In this document: positions 1 to 8,437 of the stretch, piece after piece
Numbering within the stretch: position 1 is the stretch's first letter
Layout: each line of letters begins with the position of its first letter
NCBI GenBank assembly: GCA_021797555.1
Contig: JAJZZM010000012.1
Location: 67,775-131,774, forward strand
Reading direction: 5' to 3'
Origin: Thermoplasmata archaeon
GTDB lineage: Archaea; Thermoplasmatota; Thermoplasmata; Thermoplasmatales; Thermoplasmataceae
Length of the DNA stretch: 64,000 bases
The notes under the pieces: generated by a model
What the model was told of the DNA's origin: nothing
Databases searched by the model: none
What the model saw: only the letters and a program-made list of their open reading frames with translations
Position numbers and translations under genes: made by a program

Positions 1-686
1 ACAAGGTCTGAATTATCCAGTACATCGTTTGCAGCTTCCCTTCTTCCTATTAAATTTGACCCCACCAGATTTATATGGTAATGGTCTGGAAGCATTGAAT
101 AATTAAATATAGGTTCATTAGAATTTGTTACTGATGTTATAACATCTGCTTCCTTTAATACCGATAAATCCTTTGCCGGCTTTATATTCAAATCAAATTT
201 CTTTGAAAAATTCAATGCATGTCCATAATTTTTAGAATAAACATATACATTATTGAAATTATATATTGATGACATTGCCTTTAACTGTGTTTCTGCCTGG
301 AATCCTGAACCTATCAATGCAAAGTTTATATCGTTTTTATTTATTAAAAGAGATGTAACCATTGCAGATAAAGCCCCTGTTCTGATCTGGCCAAGAGTAT
401 TTGCATCAAATATGTATAATTTTTCAGGATTTGAAGTATCAAATATTATTACAATAAACCTTACTCCGTTTTTTGATGCAACATATGTTTTTAACCCTGC
501 TATATTATATTTTTCATAGTATGCAGGCATTGTATTAAGTATCATATTATTTTTAAAAATTTTATCCCTTGCACTGGCATCTGATTTTTTATTCCCGTAG
601 GAAATAAATGCATCTTTTAATTCGTCTATGCATTCATTCATATTTAGATATTTTTTTACATCCCCATCTGTGATATAATGAATCAT
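1..686 (-). CDS. Ornithine cyclodeaminase / mu-crystallin family protein (C-terminus outside window)
   Basis: The reading frame opens at an ATG whose complement ends at 686 and stays open for 228 codons to the window edge, so the C-terminus is missing. The family (ornithine cyclodeaminase, archaeal alanine dehydrogenase, mu-crystallin) uses NAD(P) to deaminate or reduce small amino and imino acids. Visible marks are GLKTY near residues 64-68 and IRTGA near 101-105, which carry the family's substrate-binding Lys and Arg, and the dinucleotide-binding loop GSGFQA near 126-131, followed by the conserved DVITSVTNS stretch near 181-189. Whether the substrate is ornithine, alanine or another amino acid cannot be read from sequence. 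The gene is divergent from the racemase-family gene at 744. Confidence 0.85.
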   Translation of the reverse strand, partial: MIHYITDGDVKKYLNMNECIDELKDAFISYGNKKSDASARDKIFKNNMILNTMPAYYEKYNIAGLKTYVASKNGVRFIVIIFDTSNPEKLYIFDANTLGQIRTGALSAMVTSLLINKNDINFALIGSGFQAETQLKAMSSIYNFNNVYVYSKNYGHALNFSKKFDLNIKPAKDLSVLKEADVITSVTNSNEPIFNYSMLPDHYHINLVGSNLIGRREAANDVLDNSDL

Positions 687-743
687 AGTTAACAATTAAT
701 TTATCATTATTAAATTTTTATAGTTTGAACATATATTATAATA

Positions 744-1409
744 ATGATAAGAATAGGATTAATTGTACCTGCAAACAATGTTGCAATGGAATACGATTTA
801 TATAAATTAGCACCTGAAGGTATAAGCTTTCATTCAACAAGGATGAAACCGTCCAAAGGCTGTGAGCCAAAATACCCGGGTCAATTTAAAAAGGAGTTAA
901 AGGAAACATATAATTTATTAAAAAATATATCAGGCATAATAGTTTATGGCAGGACATATGGAACACATAAAAACATTGATATTATAAAAAATGTAATAAA
1001 TAAAAAATTAATAATACCGGAAATTGCAGTTATGGATTATTTAAATGATAATAATATAAATAAAATGTTTATAGGAACCCCATATATAAAAGAAAGAAGT
1101 ATTGAGGAATCGAAATATTTTATGGATAATAATTTTGATGTTACCGGTTATGATGGATTAAATAAGGTATACGGCCTTGACATATCAAATACAGAGGAAA
1201 ATGAAATAATGGATTTATTAAATAGGAATAATGATAAAATAAAAGATTCTAATGCAATATATTTGGCATGCACAGCACTGCCAACATATAATATTTTAAA
1301 TAAAATAAGATCAAAATATAATAAGAATGTTATATCAGAAAATTCTGCAATATTGTATGAAATATCAAAAATATTAAATTATAAATTTTTTATTCCGGGA
1401 ATAAATTAA
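744..1409 (+). CDS. Asp/Glu racemase superfamily protein (maleate isomerase / arylmalonate decarboxylase-like)
   Basis: A 221-residue protein of the Asp/Glu/hydantoin racemase superfamily, whose members move protons or decarboxylate carboxylic acids with two opposed cysteines. The N-terminus IGLIVPANN and the C-terminal CTALPT loop (Cys near residue 176) match the maleate isomerase/arylmalonate decarboxylase branch. The first active-site loop, usually a CTS-type motif, reads YGRTYGT near residue 74 and has no cysteine. That one-cysteine pattern is the one known from arylmalonate decarboxylase, where glycine replaces the first Cys. A TATA-like AATTTTTATA about 27 nt upstream supports the ATG start as leaderless. 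It ends with a 4-nt convergent overlap with the DUF35 gene. Substrate unknown. Confidence 0.75.
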   Translation: MIRIGLIVPANNVAMEYDLYKLAPEGISFHSTRMKPSKGCEPKYPGQFKKELKETYNLLKNISGIIVYGRTYGTHKNIDIIKNVINKKLIIPEIAVMDYLNDNNINKMFIGTPYIKERSIEESKYFMDNNFDVTGYDGLNKVYGLDISNTEENEIMDLLNRNNDKIKDSNAIYLACTALPTYNILNKIRSKYNKNVISENSAILYEISKILNYKFFIPGIN

Positions 1410-1807
1410 TTTAATCTAAATTTATAACCATATTCTATTACACCATTTGTCCCATCTTCCCTAATTTTTCTGAATACCATATGTACTTTTTTGCCTGTAT
1501 TCACTTCATCGGGGTCACAATCAACGATCTGTGCTGTTATTACTGGCCCCTCATCCAATTTTACTAAAGCAAGTGTATATGGAACCTGCCTTTTAAATGC
1601 CGGTGGTGCATCATGAACTGTTGTGTACGATAAAATTTCACCATTTCCTGAAAATTTTACCTTTTCCATTTTTCCTATTGATTCCCTGTGGCAATAAGGG
1701 CATATATCCCTTGGGGGGAAATACGATCTTCCACAGTTATTGCATTTAAATCCGATTAGATTATATCTATATTCGGTTTCTCTCCATATCCTTGATAATT
1801 CCGTCAT
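1406..1807 (-). CDS. DUF35 OB-fold/zinc-ribbon protein of the thiolase-HMG-CoA synthase complex
   Basis: This small protein has an N-terminal zinc ribbon, CNNC and CPYC about 14 residues apart, followed by an OB-fold with the typical LSYTTVHDAPPAF and YTLALVKLDEGP stretches. In archaea such DUF35 proteins form the scaffold linking acetoacetyl-CoA thiolase to HMG-CoA synthase, so that the thiolysis equilibrium is pulled toward HMG-CoA. It is the last gene of the HMG-CoA synthase/thiolase/DUF35 operon. A GTG nine nucleotides upstream is possible, but GGGTGAG sits five nucleotides before the ATG at 1807, so I take that ATG as the start. It lies 1 nt after the thiolase stop codon. Confidence 0.9.
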   Translation of the reverse strand: MTELSRIWRETEYRYNLIGFKCNNCGRSYFPPRDICPYCHRESIGKMEKVKFSGNGEILSYTTVHDAPPAFKRQVPYTLALVKLDEGPVITAQIVDCDPDEVNTGKKVHMVFRKIREDGTNGVIEYGYKFRLN

Positions 1808-1808
1808 T

Positions 1809-2969
1809 TTACTCACCCAATATATGTACTATTGATGATGCACCGGTACCTGCCATATTATGCAACAGTGCATACCTTGCATTTTTTATCTGCCCTTCCC
1901 CGGCTTTTTCCATTAATTGCTTATATGCATCTACAACCTGTCCTATGCCCACAGCACCGTATGGATCACCCTTTGCCTTTAAGCCACCTGATGGATTTAC
2001 AGGCAATCTTCCATTTAATTTAATATCATCATATACCATATTTTTAGCCTTTCCCTTTTCTGCAAAACCTAAATCCTCCAGTTCAAGTAAACCATAAATT
2101 GAAAATGAATCATGCACCTCTAAAAATGATATATCATCCCTTTTTATTCCAGCCTTTTTGAACGCCTTCTCCGCCGCAAGTTTTGCCGAATTCAATGTAT
2201 ATATGGATTCTCTTGAACCAACGGATAAATAATCTTCGGCAACAGCCGAACTTAAAATTTTTACCCCTTCCTTTTTATTCTTTTTAACAAAATTTTCCGA
2301 TGCAAGGACTATGGCTGCCGCACCATCACTTATAGGCGAACAGTCCATCATATTTAATGGGTCTGCTATTGGAGTTGCTCCCATAGCCTGTTCCAGTGTT
2401 AGTTTGTTCCTGTACTGTGCATCCGGATTTTTTGACGCATTTAAATGGTCATTTACAGAAAACATGGATAATGCTTCCTTCTCAACATTGAAATCATTCA
2501 TGTATTTCCTTGCTATTAGTGCGGCCATTGCAGCCGGTGTTGCACCAAAAAATGCTTCCCATTCACGGTCTAAAATTGATGACATCTTTTCAAGTATGCT
2601 TGAACCATGGATATCTGTCATTTTTTCGACTCCACCAACAACAACCAAATCGTATTCCCCTGATTTTATTGATAAATAGGCTTCACGGACTGCAGCTGCT
2701 CCTGAGGCCGTTGATGCCTCAACTCTTAAAGCAGGTATACCTTCATTTGATAATCCAGAGAAATCTGCTATTAATGCACCTATATTTTCCTGTTCATTAA
2801 TAGTTCCGGCTAAGCCGTTAGCGCCATATATGGCATCTATATCCTTTGAATATACACCTGCATTTTCTATTGCCTTTAAACCTGCTTCCACAGCAAGATT
2901 TCTCAATGATTTATCCCACAATTCTCCAAATTTTGTCTCTCCTGCACCAATAATATAAACATTATTCAA
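1809..2969 (-). CDS. Thiolase-fold protein (SCP2/archaeal acetyl-CoA acetyltransferase family) with altered catalytic residues
   Basis: The protein covers the full thiolase fold (about 386 residues) and resembles archaeal acetoacetyl-CoA thiolases from [11 protein letters not shown] at the N-terminus to the [10 protein letters not shown] region. By position it should condense two acetyl-CoA for the mevalonate pathway, feeding HMG-CoA synthase encoded just upstream. Oddly, the nucleophile motif that normally reads ACASG reads STASG (Cys to Thr), HDCF reads HDSF, and the catalytic GHP motif reads GDP (His to Asp). It may be a scaffold or do other chemistry. I chose the TTG at 2969: GGTGAT lies four nucleotides before it and the resulting N-terminus fits the family. 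An in-frame GTG at 2978 is the alternative. Confidence 0.85.
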   Translation of the reverse strand: MNNVYIIGAGETKFGELWDKSLRNLAVEAGLKAIENAGVYSKDIDAIYGANGLAGTINEQENIGALIADFSGLSNEGIPALRVEASTASGAAAVREAYLSIKSGEYDLVVVGGVEKMTDIHGSSILEKMSSILDREWEAFFGATPAAMAALIARKYMNDFNVEKEALSMFSVNDHLNASKNPDAQYRNKLTLEQAMGATPIADPLNMMDCSPISDGAAAIVLASENFVKKNKKEGVKILSSAVAEDYLSVGSRESIYTLNSAKLAAEKAFKKAGIKRDDISFLEVHDSFSIYGLLELEDLGFAEKGKAKNMVYDDIKLNGRLPVNPSGGLKAKGDPYGAVGIGQVVDAYKQLMEKAGEGQIKNARYALLHNMAGTGASSIVHILGE

Positions 2970-4017
2970 CACTATCACCTGTAATTATTATTTTTCTGAA
3001 TTTTGTGTACATACCATAATCTATAAATTTGACCTTTTCAATCAATTTCTTTACAGTAGGTGCATTATCCCTTTTATAATCCTTCATTTTATCTGTTACT
3101 GTAATATCAAAGGCATCTGAACCTGCTCCGGAACCGAATGATACTGCCAGTATTCTATCACCTGGCTTCGATTCATCCAGAACTGCAGATAAGCCTGTCA
3201 TCATTGAACCTGAATAGGTATTTCCGATATATGGAGTTAATAATCCTGTTTTGTACTGTTCCTCTGTAAATCCAAGGATTTTTGCTGCCCTCGTCGGAAA
3301 TTTACCATTTGGCTGATGGAATACAGCATAATCATAATCTGAATTTTTCATATCATTTCTTTCCATTATAGCCTTTGATGCTGCTATAACGTGCTTAAAA
3401 TATCCTGGTTCCCCTGTGAATCGCTCTCCGTGCTTTGGATAGGGTTCACCTTCCCTTCTCCAGAAATCTGGTGTATCCGTTGAAACGGATAATGTATCAT
3501 TTATTTCAGCTATTACATTATCTTTGCCGATAAGCATAGCAGTGCCTCCAGCAGATGCTGTGTATTCTAAAGCATCACCGGGTGCTCCCTGTGATGTATC
3601 GGATCCTATGGCAAAGCCGTATTTAATATAATTTGAATCTACCATTGCCTTTACATTTTGCATGCCTGCTGTACCTGCCTTGCATGCAAATTCATAATCT
3701 GCGGCAAAATATTCAAGTGGCATGCCTATTGCTGCGGCAACAATTGTTGCCGTTGGTTTAACTGCGTATGGATGTGACTCCGAACCTACATATATTGCGC
3801 CTATTTCCTCAGGGTTTATATCCTTTCTTTTCAATGCATTTCTTGCTGCCTCAACAGATATTGATGCGACATCCTCATCAGGAGATGGAACACTTTTGCT
3901 TAAAATAAATAAATTTTTCTTCATTCTTTCAGGTTCATCTCCCCATATTCTTGCAATTTCTTCTGGTTTTATTCTATAATATGGAATATATGAACCATAA
4001 CTGACTATTCCAGACAT
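2962..4017 (-). CDS. Hydroxymethylglutaryl-CoA synthase (archaeal type)
   Basis: This is HMG-CoA synthase, which condenses acetyl-CoA with acetoacetyl-CoA to HMG-CoA, the committed supply for archaeal isoprenoid lipids. The 351-residue length is that of the archaeal family. The general-base Glu is in [11 protein letters not shown], the nucleophilic Cys in [10 protein letters not shown] (near residue 111) and the acidic/histidine partner in [10 protein letters not shown], so the triad looks complete, unlike that of the neighbouring thiolase-fold protein. The gene leads a three-gene operon and its last codons overlap the thiolase start. It starts at ATG 4017 after an AT-rich intergenic stretch of 181 nt shared with the divergent SPFH gene. 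Confidence 0.95.
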   Translation of the reverse strand: MSGIVSYGSYIPYYRIKPEEIARIWGDEPERMKKNLFILSKSVPSPDEDVASISVEAARNALKRKDINPEEIGAIYVGSESHPYAVKPTATIVAAAIGMPLEYFAADYEFACKAGTAGMQNVKAMVDSNYIKYGFAIGSDTSQGAPGDALEYTASAGGTAMLIGKDNVIAEINDTLSVSTDTPDFWRREGEPYPKHGERFTGEPGYFKHVIAASKAIMERNDMKNSDYDYAVFHQPNGKFPTRAAKILGFTEEQYKTGLLTPYIGNTYSGSMMTGLSAVLDESKPGDRILAVSFGSGAGSDAFDITVTDKMKDYKRDNAPTVKKLIEKVKFIDYGMYTKFRKIIITGDSVE

Positions 4018-4170
4018 AAATAGTTAAGCATTTATCTATATATAAAAATTAACGTTTTACATAACGTCAATTGACTATAATTTATTAATAACGTAAAAAT
4101 TTGTAAAAAATTTAATAATTTAATAATTTTCCATAATTTTTCAAATAAATAGGGAATGTTTTAACAAAGG

Positions 4171-4178
4171 TTTAAATA
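4171..4178 (+). promoter_or_regulatory. TATA box of the SPFH gene
   Basis: TTTAAATA is centred about 25 nt before the ATG at 4199, the archaeal TATA-to-start distance of a leaderless mRNA. It argues that the earlier in-frame ATG at 4178, which overlaps the box, is not the start. Confidence 0.6.
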
Positions 4179-4198
4179 TGTCTTTTCATTATTTAATT

Positions 4199-5023
4199 AT
4201 GGCAATAAGTGTAGGTTTAGTAGTTTTGATAATAGTAGTTTTAATAGTTGTTGCAATAATATTATCAGGAATTCATATATTGAAAGAATGGCAGAGAGCT
4301 CCTGTTCTAACTCTTGGTAGATATACAGGATTAAAGGGGCCGGGACTTGTTTATGTGACGCCAATTATAAGTAAAATAACCGTTGTTTTATCAACAAGGA
4401 TCCAGGCAGTTGCATTTAAAACAGAGTCAACTTTTACACAGGATAATGTTCCGGTAAATGTTGATGCCGTAATGTATTTTCAGGTTGTGGATGCCGATAA
4501 GACTGTTTTAAATGTAGAAAATTATGCAGGTGCAACACAGTTGGCCGCACAGACAACATTAAGGGAAGTTTTAGGAAAATCATCATTTGATGAAATATTA
4601 TCAGAAAGGGAGAAAATTGGAGAATCGGCAAGGCAGATTATAGATGAGAAAACAGAGCACTGGGGAATAAAAGTATCAGCTGTTGAAATAAGAGATGTTT
4701 TGGTTCCACAGACATTACAGGATGCAATGTCAAGGCAGGCAGCTGCAGAGAGGGAGAGAAGGTCCAGGGTTACACTGGCACTGGCAGAAGTTGAAGCTGC
4801 TGGTAAAATGGTTGATGCTGCAAAGCAGTATGCAAATAACCCAACAGCTTTCCAGTTAAGATGGATGGATATAGTTTATCAGATAGGACTGGAAGGAAAA
4901 GGTTCCTTGATAATGATACCGCAGAATGTACCCGTTGTAGGCGATACTTCACAGTTCTTTACAGCTACTGCATTGAATAATATATTAAGCAGGGATACTA
5001 ATTCAGGGAATCAAAAACAGTAA
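4199..5023 (+). CDS. SPFH/stomatin-prohibitin family membrane protein
   Basis: The protein begins with a strongly hydrophobic helix (about residues 1-25, rich in Val, Ile and Leu) and continues with a stomatin-type SPFH domain: GPGLVYVTPII, then VPVNVDAVMYFQVVDADK and the conserved LREVLGKSSFDEILSEREKI region. A charged helical stretch, RQAAAERERRSRVTLALAEVEA, follows. Such proteins oligomerise on the inner face of the membrane and organise lipid domains or scaffold proteases. No NfeD or protease partner is adjacent here, so its client is unknown. The TATA spacing favours ATG 4199 over 4178. The 3' end overlaps convergent ksgA by 26 nt. Confidence 0.9.
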   Translation: MAISVGLVVLIIVVLIVVAIILSGIHILKEWQRAPVLTLGRYTGLKGPGLVYVTPIISKITVVLSTRIQAVAFKTESTFTQDNVPVNVDAVMYFQVVDADKTVLNVENYAGATQLAAQTTLREVLGKSSFDEILSEREKIGESARQIIDEKTEHWGIKVSAVEIRDVLVPQTLQDAMSRQAAAERERRSRVTLALAEVEAAGKMVDAAKQYANNPTAFQLRWMDIVYQIGLEGKGSLIMIPQNVPVVGDTSQFFTATALNNILSRDTNSGNQKQ

Positions 5024-5720
5024 TTAATTCATTTATATTTAATTCATATGGCCTTTTATCCCCATAAATACCATTATATTTTAATATTGTTGATAATTTT
5101 TTTCTTCTCATTGAAAATATTTTTATTAAAAAATTATTAAATTTAATTATATCTATATCACATTTTTTCTTTTTAATTGAAATAACAGATGAGTCAACTT
5201 TTGGAACCGGAGAAAAAACATTTCTATTTACATTGAAAAGTATGTGTATTTCAGATCTTGTTCCTGCATTAACAGTTAATCTTGAAAAATCTTTTGTTCC
5301 AGGTTTTGCAATTAGCCGCAATGCAAATTCTTTCTGTACCATTAAAACTGAATAATCAAAATCAAAATCAAACAATTTAAAGATAATTGCCGATGATAGA
5401 TTATATGGTATATTCCCAATAATTTTATTATAGTATGATGGTTCTATTTCAAGAAAGTTTGCCTTTATTAAATTGAATTTTTTTGACTCTATATAATTAT
5501 TGTATTTTTCTGATAGATATTTATAGAACCTGTGATCAGGTTCTACTGATGTTAAATTTATATTGTATTTTAATAATATATCGGTAAGTATTCCATAGCC
5601 AGGACCTATTTCAAGAACATTATCATCATCATTCAAATCTAAGGCCTTGATTTCCTTAACTGCAAGATTTTTATCACTGAGAAATACCTGACCATATTTT
5701 TTTGAAAAATTATCATTCAT
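4998..5720 (-). CDS. ksgA: 16S rRNA adenine N6,N6-dimethyltransferase KsgA/Dim1
   Basis: KsgA dimethylates two adjacent adenines in the loop of helix 45 of 16S rRNA with S-adenosylmethionine and acts as a late checkpoint in small-subunit assembly. The sequence has the N-terminal GQVFLSDKN signature (residues 10-18), the SAM-binding LEIGPGYG motif near 36-43, an acidic SVEPD strand end near 58-62 and the catalytic NIPYNLSS motif at 103-110. The 240-residue length is slightly short for the family. It is the last gene of the long minus-strand information operon, and its start overlaps the DUF655 stop in an ATGA arrangement, implying translational coupling. Confidence 0.95.
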   Translation of the reverse strand: MNDNFSKKYGQVFLSDKNLAVKEIKALDLNDDDNVLEIGPGYGILTDILLKYNINLTSVEPDHRFYKYLSEKYNNYIESKKFNLIKANFLEIEPSYYNKIIGNIPYNLSSAIIFKLFDFDFDYSVLMVQKEFALRLIAKPGTKDFSRLTVNAGTRSEIHILFNVNRNVFSPVPKVDSSVISIKKKKCDIDIIKFNNFLIKIFSMRRKKLSTILKYNGIYGDKRPYELNINELITVFDSLN

Positions 5721-6265
5721 CTTGCTACAAATAATTTATATTTTTCATATCTGTTCTGGAGTTCATCCATTATTCTATTAACAATCATCTTTTTAGGGTT
5801 ATGAACACTTTTTACCCTTTCACTTAGATCATCAAATGATTTGAATGTTCCTTTTTTCCTTTCATCCAGAATTGCCCACATACTTTTGTTCCCTAAACCG
5901 GGTAAAAGCTCAAGTGTGTGCATTCTTGAGTTTATTGCCTCAGCATTATTGAAAAATGCTATAAATTTATCTGAATTTTTATCTATTATTGCCTCTATTG
6001 TATATGGCAATTCACTAATTGCCGCGCTTGTTAACTCCTTATATGTAATCCTTCTCTTTATTGATATTACTTTATCACGCAATTCAGGAGATTTACCTAT
6101 ATATATTCTATCGCCCACAGTTAGTACTGCATCAGGTTTAGGCAGTATCTCTAAAAGCTTAAATTCACTTTCTCCTATTGCAAGCACAAGAGGCGATTTT
6201 CTGAAATTTTTGTCTTCTGCCCTACCCTGCGGAAGATAATCAAGAATGTATGCATATTCTTCCAT
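5717..6265 (-). CDS. DUF655 family protein, probable RNA-binding
   Basis: A 182-residue member of the archaeal DUF655 family. It starts with the family hallmark YAYILDYLPQGR, has an OB-like beta-rich section (VLTVGDRIYIGK), and carries a C-terminal helix-hairpin-helix region with LELLPGLGNKSMWAILDERKK, a fold used for nucleic-acid binding. The gene sits between rpoF and ksgA, an order shared by many archaea, which suggests a role in rRNA maturation or translation; the biochemical activity is not established. The start is ATG 6265, with an AGGTTATATAA leader of weak Shine-Dalgarno character. Overlap with the ksgA start is 4 nt. Confidence 0.9.
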   Translation of the reverse strand: MEEYAYILDYLPQGRAEDKNFRKSPLVLAIGESEFKLLEILPKPDAVLTVGDRIYIGKSPELRDKVISIKRRITYKELTSAAISELPYTIEAIIDKNSDKFIAFFNNAEAINSRMHTLELLPGLGNKSMWAILDERKKGTFKSFDDLSERVKSVHNPKKMIVNRIMDELQNRYEKYKLFVAR

Positions 6266-6574
6266 TTATATAACCTGCATAAGATCCAGTATTCCATCAA
6301 GGGAACTATCGTCAAGGTTAATACTATATGAATTCAATATCGCTATCAATTCTTCCCTTGAATTTGGTTTTATATCAATTATTTTTATTATTGCCTCTTC
6401 AGGAATCTTATGAACCTTATTTATATTACTGGCGAGTTCCTTTATATTTATATTTTTATCATATTTTAAAAATTTTTCAACATATGATAATGTATCCGCC
6501 TCGCTTTTAGATTTATTTTCTACGTCTATTAACGTATTATAAACTTCAATGTTTGTCTTATATACTATTTTCAT
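6266..6574 (-). CDS. rpoF: DNA-directed RNA polymerase subunit F (Rpo4)
   Basis: Subunit F (Rpb4 homologue) pairs with subunit E (Rpb7 homologue) to form the stalk of archaeal RNA polymerase, which assists promoter opening and binds the emerging transcript. The 102-residue protein shows the family's helical pattern, with the variable N-terminus followed by the HRDC-like C-terminal helices ending in LDGILDLMQVI. The gene lies between rpl21e and DUF655, an arrangement conserved in archaea, and the ATG overlaps the L21e stop. The stalk partner RpoE is not in this window. Confidence 0.9.
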   Translation of the reverse strand: MKIVYKTNIEVYNTLIDVENKSKSEADTLSYVEKFLKYDKNINIKELASNINKVHKIPEEAIIKIIDIKPNSREELIAILNSYSINLDDSSLDGILDLMQVI

Positions 6575-6867
6575 TTGGTTAACCTCTTAAGATGGACGGG
6601 GGCCGATATAACTTTCCTTTCTGTATTTCCTATTTTAAGTTTAAGCACATAGCAATTGCCCTGCATCCCTGTTATCTTTCCTGTTCTGCCCTGAAAATTA
6701 TGGAACGGCATACCCTTCTGCACTGCTGGATTTACAACTACTGCTACAGTATCTCCTATTTCAAAGGTTTTTAATAAATCATTTACCTTTGGCATTCCTC
6801 TTTCCTTTATCTTTTTCGTTAACTTGCTTCTTGAACCTGATCTGGTTCCATTTGACATTTTCGCCAT
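6571..6867 (-). CDS. rpl21e: 50S ribosomal protein L21e
   Basis: Ribosomal protein L21e, a large-subunit protein confined to archaea and eukaryotes. The 98-residue sequence has the standard N-terminus NGTRSGSRSKLTKKIKERG, the VNPAVQKGMPFHNFQGRTG signature and a C-terminal SH3-like barrel ending in PVHLKRL. AGGTGAA five nucleotides before the ATG supports the start. It is followed with a 4-nt overlap by rpoF, so subunit stoichiometry of ribosome and polymerase is likely tied by one transcript. Confidence 0.95.
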   Translation of the reverse strand: MAKMSNGTRSGSRSKLTKKIKERGMPKVNDLLKTFEIGDTVAVVVNPAVQKGMPFHNFQGRTGKITGMQGNCYVLKLKIGNTERKVISAPVHLKRLTK

Positions 6868-6873
6868 TTTAAT

Positions 6874-8016
6874 TCACCTTCCTATATACACTACATCCAG
6901 ACTTATTACCTGCAAATTTGAATTACATATTGAAGATAAACTCGGCACAGTTCTGCCGTTATCTCCATTTATTAATTCTTTTATGTATGTGCCTGATTCT
7001 GCACATATTTTTATTCTGGCTATGTTGTTATGTATATCTTCTATATTTATATATTTTATTTCTTTTTTTCTTATTAAATCAGATCTATTGCCTAAAACCC
7101 TTAACGGGGTTCTCTGGTCTATTGTTTTATCCTTAAACAATAGAATATATTCCTTAAATCTGTTTATATCAATGCTGTCAGGTAATTCTATACTGGCTAT
7201 ATAAGTTTTATCATATTTTGCTTCCTTTATTTCCTTTATTTTTTCCTTATCTGTAAATTCTAAATTGTAAATAAATACATTTTTCTTTGAATCATTGACT
7301 TTCTCAATGAATTCATTTAATGAAATATTTCTTTTTTCGGGGTCTATTATTTCTATAACAAATTCACGACCATTTCCCAACATCATTACATCAACGTCTT
7401 CCCTTCCGGATCCGTGTAGTTTATAATTTTTGCCACCTGTTAATTCCTTTAATGGTTCTCCGATTATTGATTCAATAGAGTCGCCATTGCCATGGATCCA
7501 ACGTGTCTGTGGTATATCCCTTCTTTTTTTAATATATGTTCCATAGATATACAATGATTTTACTGTTATTTTAACATCATCGTATAATGTATTTATCTCA
7601 AATAAAATGTCCGGATTTTTTGAAAAGTCCTTTCCTGTTTTTAAACTGAAATATTTACCGAATTCACGATTAAATTCCTTTTTTATGCTTTCGCCCTTAT
7701 TGCCAAAGCTGTTCTGTATCTTTTCTTCATTTAATAATAGTTCATCATCAAATTTTGATCCTATTAAAAATGTATTATATTCATAATTTTTTATCCTATC
7801 GTTTATGATATTATAATATTTATCGAATTCATTGAATATATTGTTGCATAACCAGCATGAATCCTTTATCTCTATATCGCCATAAAAAGATTTGTATGCA
7901 AATAATAAAAATTTTCCCCTCTCAATATTTGTTAACCCTGTGTTTACATCTGCAAATATTCTTCCGGTACATCTTAAACATAAATTATTATTAAATAAGT
8001 CCTTAAAGTCTTTCAT
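6874..8016 (-). CDS. pus10: tRNA pseudouridine synthase Pus10
   Basis: Pus10 converts uridines 54 and/or 55 in the T-loop of archaeal tRNA to pseudouridine, the job TruB does in bacteria. The N-terminus holds a zinc-binding arrangement, CLRC near residue 13 and CWLC near 54, followed by a THUMP-like region. The catalytic Asp is in GREDVDVM near residue 207. C-terminal strands (TYIKELINGDNGRT and VISLDVVYIGR) complete the fold. At 380 residues the length is typical. The gene is embedded between rpoP and rpl21e on the same strand, with 7 nt to rpl21e and 15 nt from rpoP, consistent with one operon. Confidence 0.92.
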   Translation of the reverse strand: MKDFKDLFNNNLCLRCTGRIFADVNTGLTNIERGKFLLFAYKSFYGDIEIKDSCWLCNNIFNEFDKYYNIINDRIKNYEYNTFLIGSKFDDELLLNEEKIQNSFGNKGESIKKEFNREFGKYFSLKTGKDFSKNPDILFEINTLYDDVKITVKSLYIYGTYIKKRRDIPQTRWIHGNGDSIESIIGEPLKELTGGKNYKLHGSGREDVDVMMLGNGREFVIEIIDPEKRNISLNEFIEKVNDSKKNVFIYNLEFTDKEKIKEIKEAKYDKTYIASIELPDSIDINRFKEYILLFKDKTIDQRTPLRVLGNRSDLIRKKEIKYINIEDIHNNIARIKICAESGTYIKELINGDNGRTVPSLSSICNSNLQVISLDVVYIGR

Positions 8017-8031
8017 AAAAAATAAAAAAAT

Positions 8032-8163
8032 TTATCTGGCCTTTACAACCTTTTCTATATTTGGCCTTTCCTTTATAAATACTCTAGATCCGCATTCACA
8101 TTCTATATCTGCTGTTCCGAATGATTTCTCCAGAGGCCTACCGCATCTTATGCACTTATACAT
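8032..8163 (-). CDS. rpoP: DNA-directed RNA polymerase subunit P (Rpo12)
   Basis: A 43-codon gene encoding the zinc-ribbon polymerase subunit P (Rpb12 homologue), which anchors assembly of the Rpo3/Rpo10 platform. Translation from the ATG at 8163 gives two metal-binding pairs: CIRC at residues 4-7 and CEC at 22-24, followed by GSRVFIKERP, as in the family. The start is preceded by AGGTAA, which fits the operon's Shine-Dalgarno pattern. It lies 11 nt after rpl37ae and 15 nt before pus10, the usual archaeal order next to the exosome genes. Confidence 0.93.
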   Translation of the reverse strand: MYKCIRCGRPLEKSFGTADIECECGSRVFIKERPNIEKVVKAR

Positions 8164-8174
8164 TTTTATTTACC

Positions 8175-8432
8175 TCATTTAATGTTATTTATATCCTTTA
8201 ACACTTCACTGCTGTATTCAGGAGTGTATGACCCACCTGCAAATTTATATCCACAGTGCCTGCATTCCCAGATACCAGTTGCAACTCTTTTAACTTTCTT
8301 TTGCTTGCATGAGGGGCAGGTATAGAAGCTTACTTTCTGTTTATATATTTTGTTCCATTCCTTTCTTACAGTTACACCATACCTTGGACCAAAACGTCCT
8401 GAAGCCCCTACCTTTACTGTATGTTTTGTCAT
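8175..8432 (-). CDS. rpl37ae: 50S ribosomal protein L37Ae
   Basis: L37Ae (eL43) is a zinc-ribbon protein of the archaeal/eukaryotic large subunit. The 85-residue sequence has the N-terminal [11 protein letters not shown] signature and a four-cysteine zinc site, CPSC and CRHC, about 15 residues apart, then [17 protein letters not shown] precedes the ATG by five nucleotides. The gene directly follows rrp42, 5 nt downstream, and precedes rpoP: the order rrp4-rrp41-rrp42-rpl37ae-rpoP is the core of the archaeal exosome superoperon. Confidence 0.95.
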   Translation of the reverse strand: MTKHTVKVGASGRFGPRYGVTVRKEWNKIYKQKVSFYTCPSCKQKKVKRVATGIWECRHCGYKFAGGSYTPEYSSEVLKDINNIK

Positions 8433-8437
8433 TTAAT

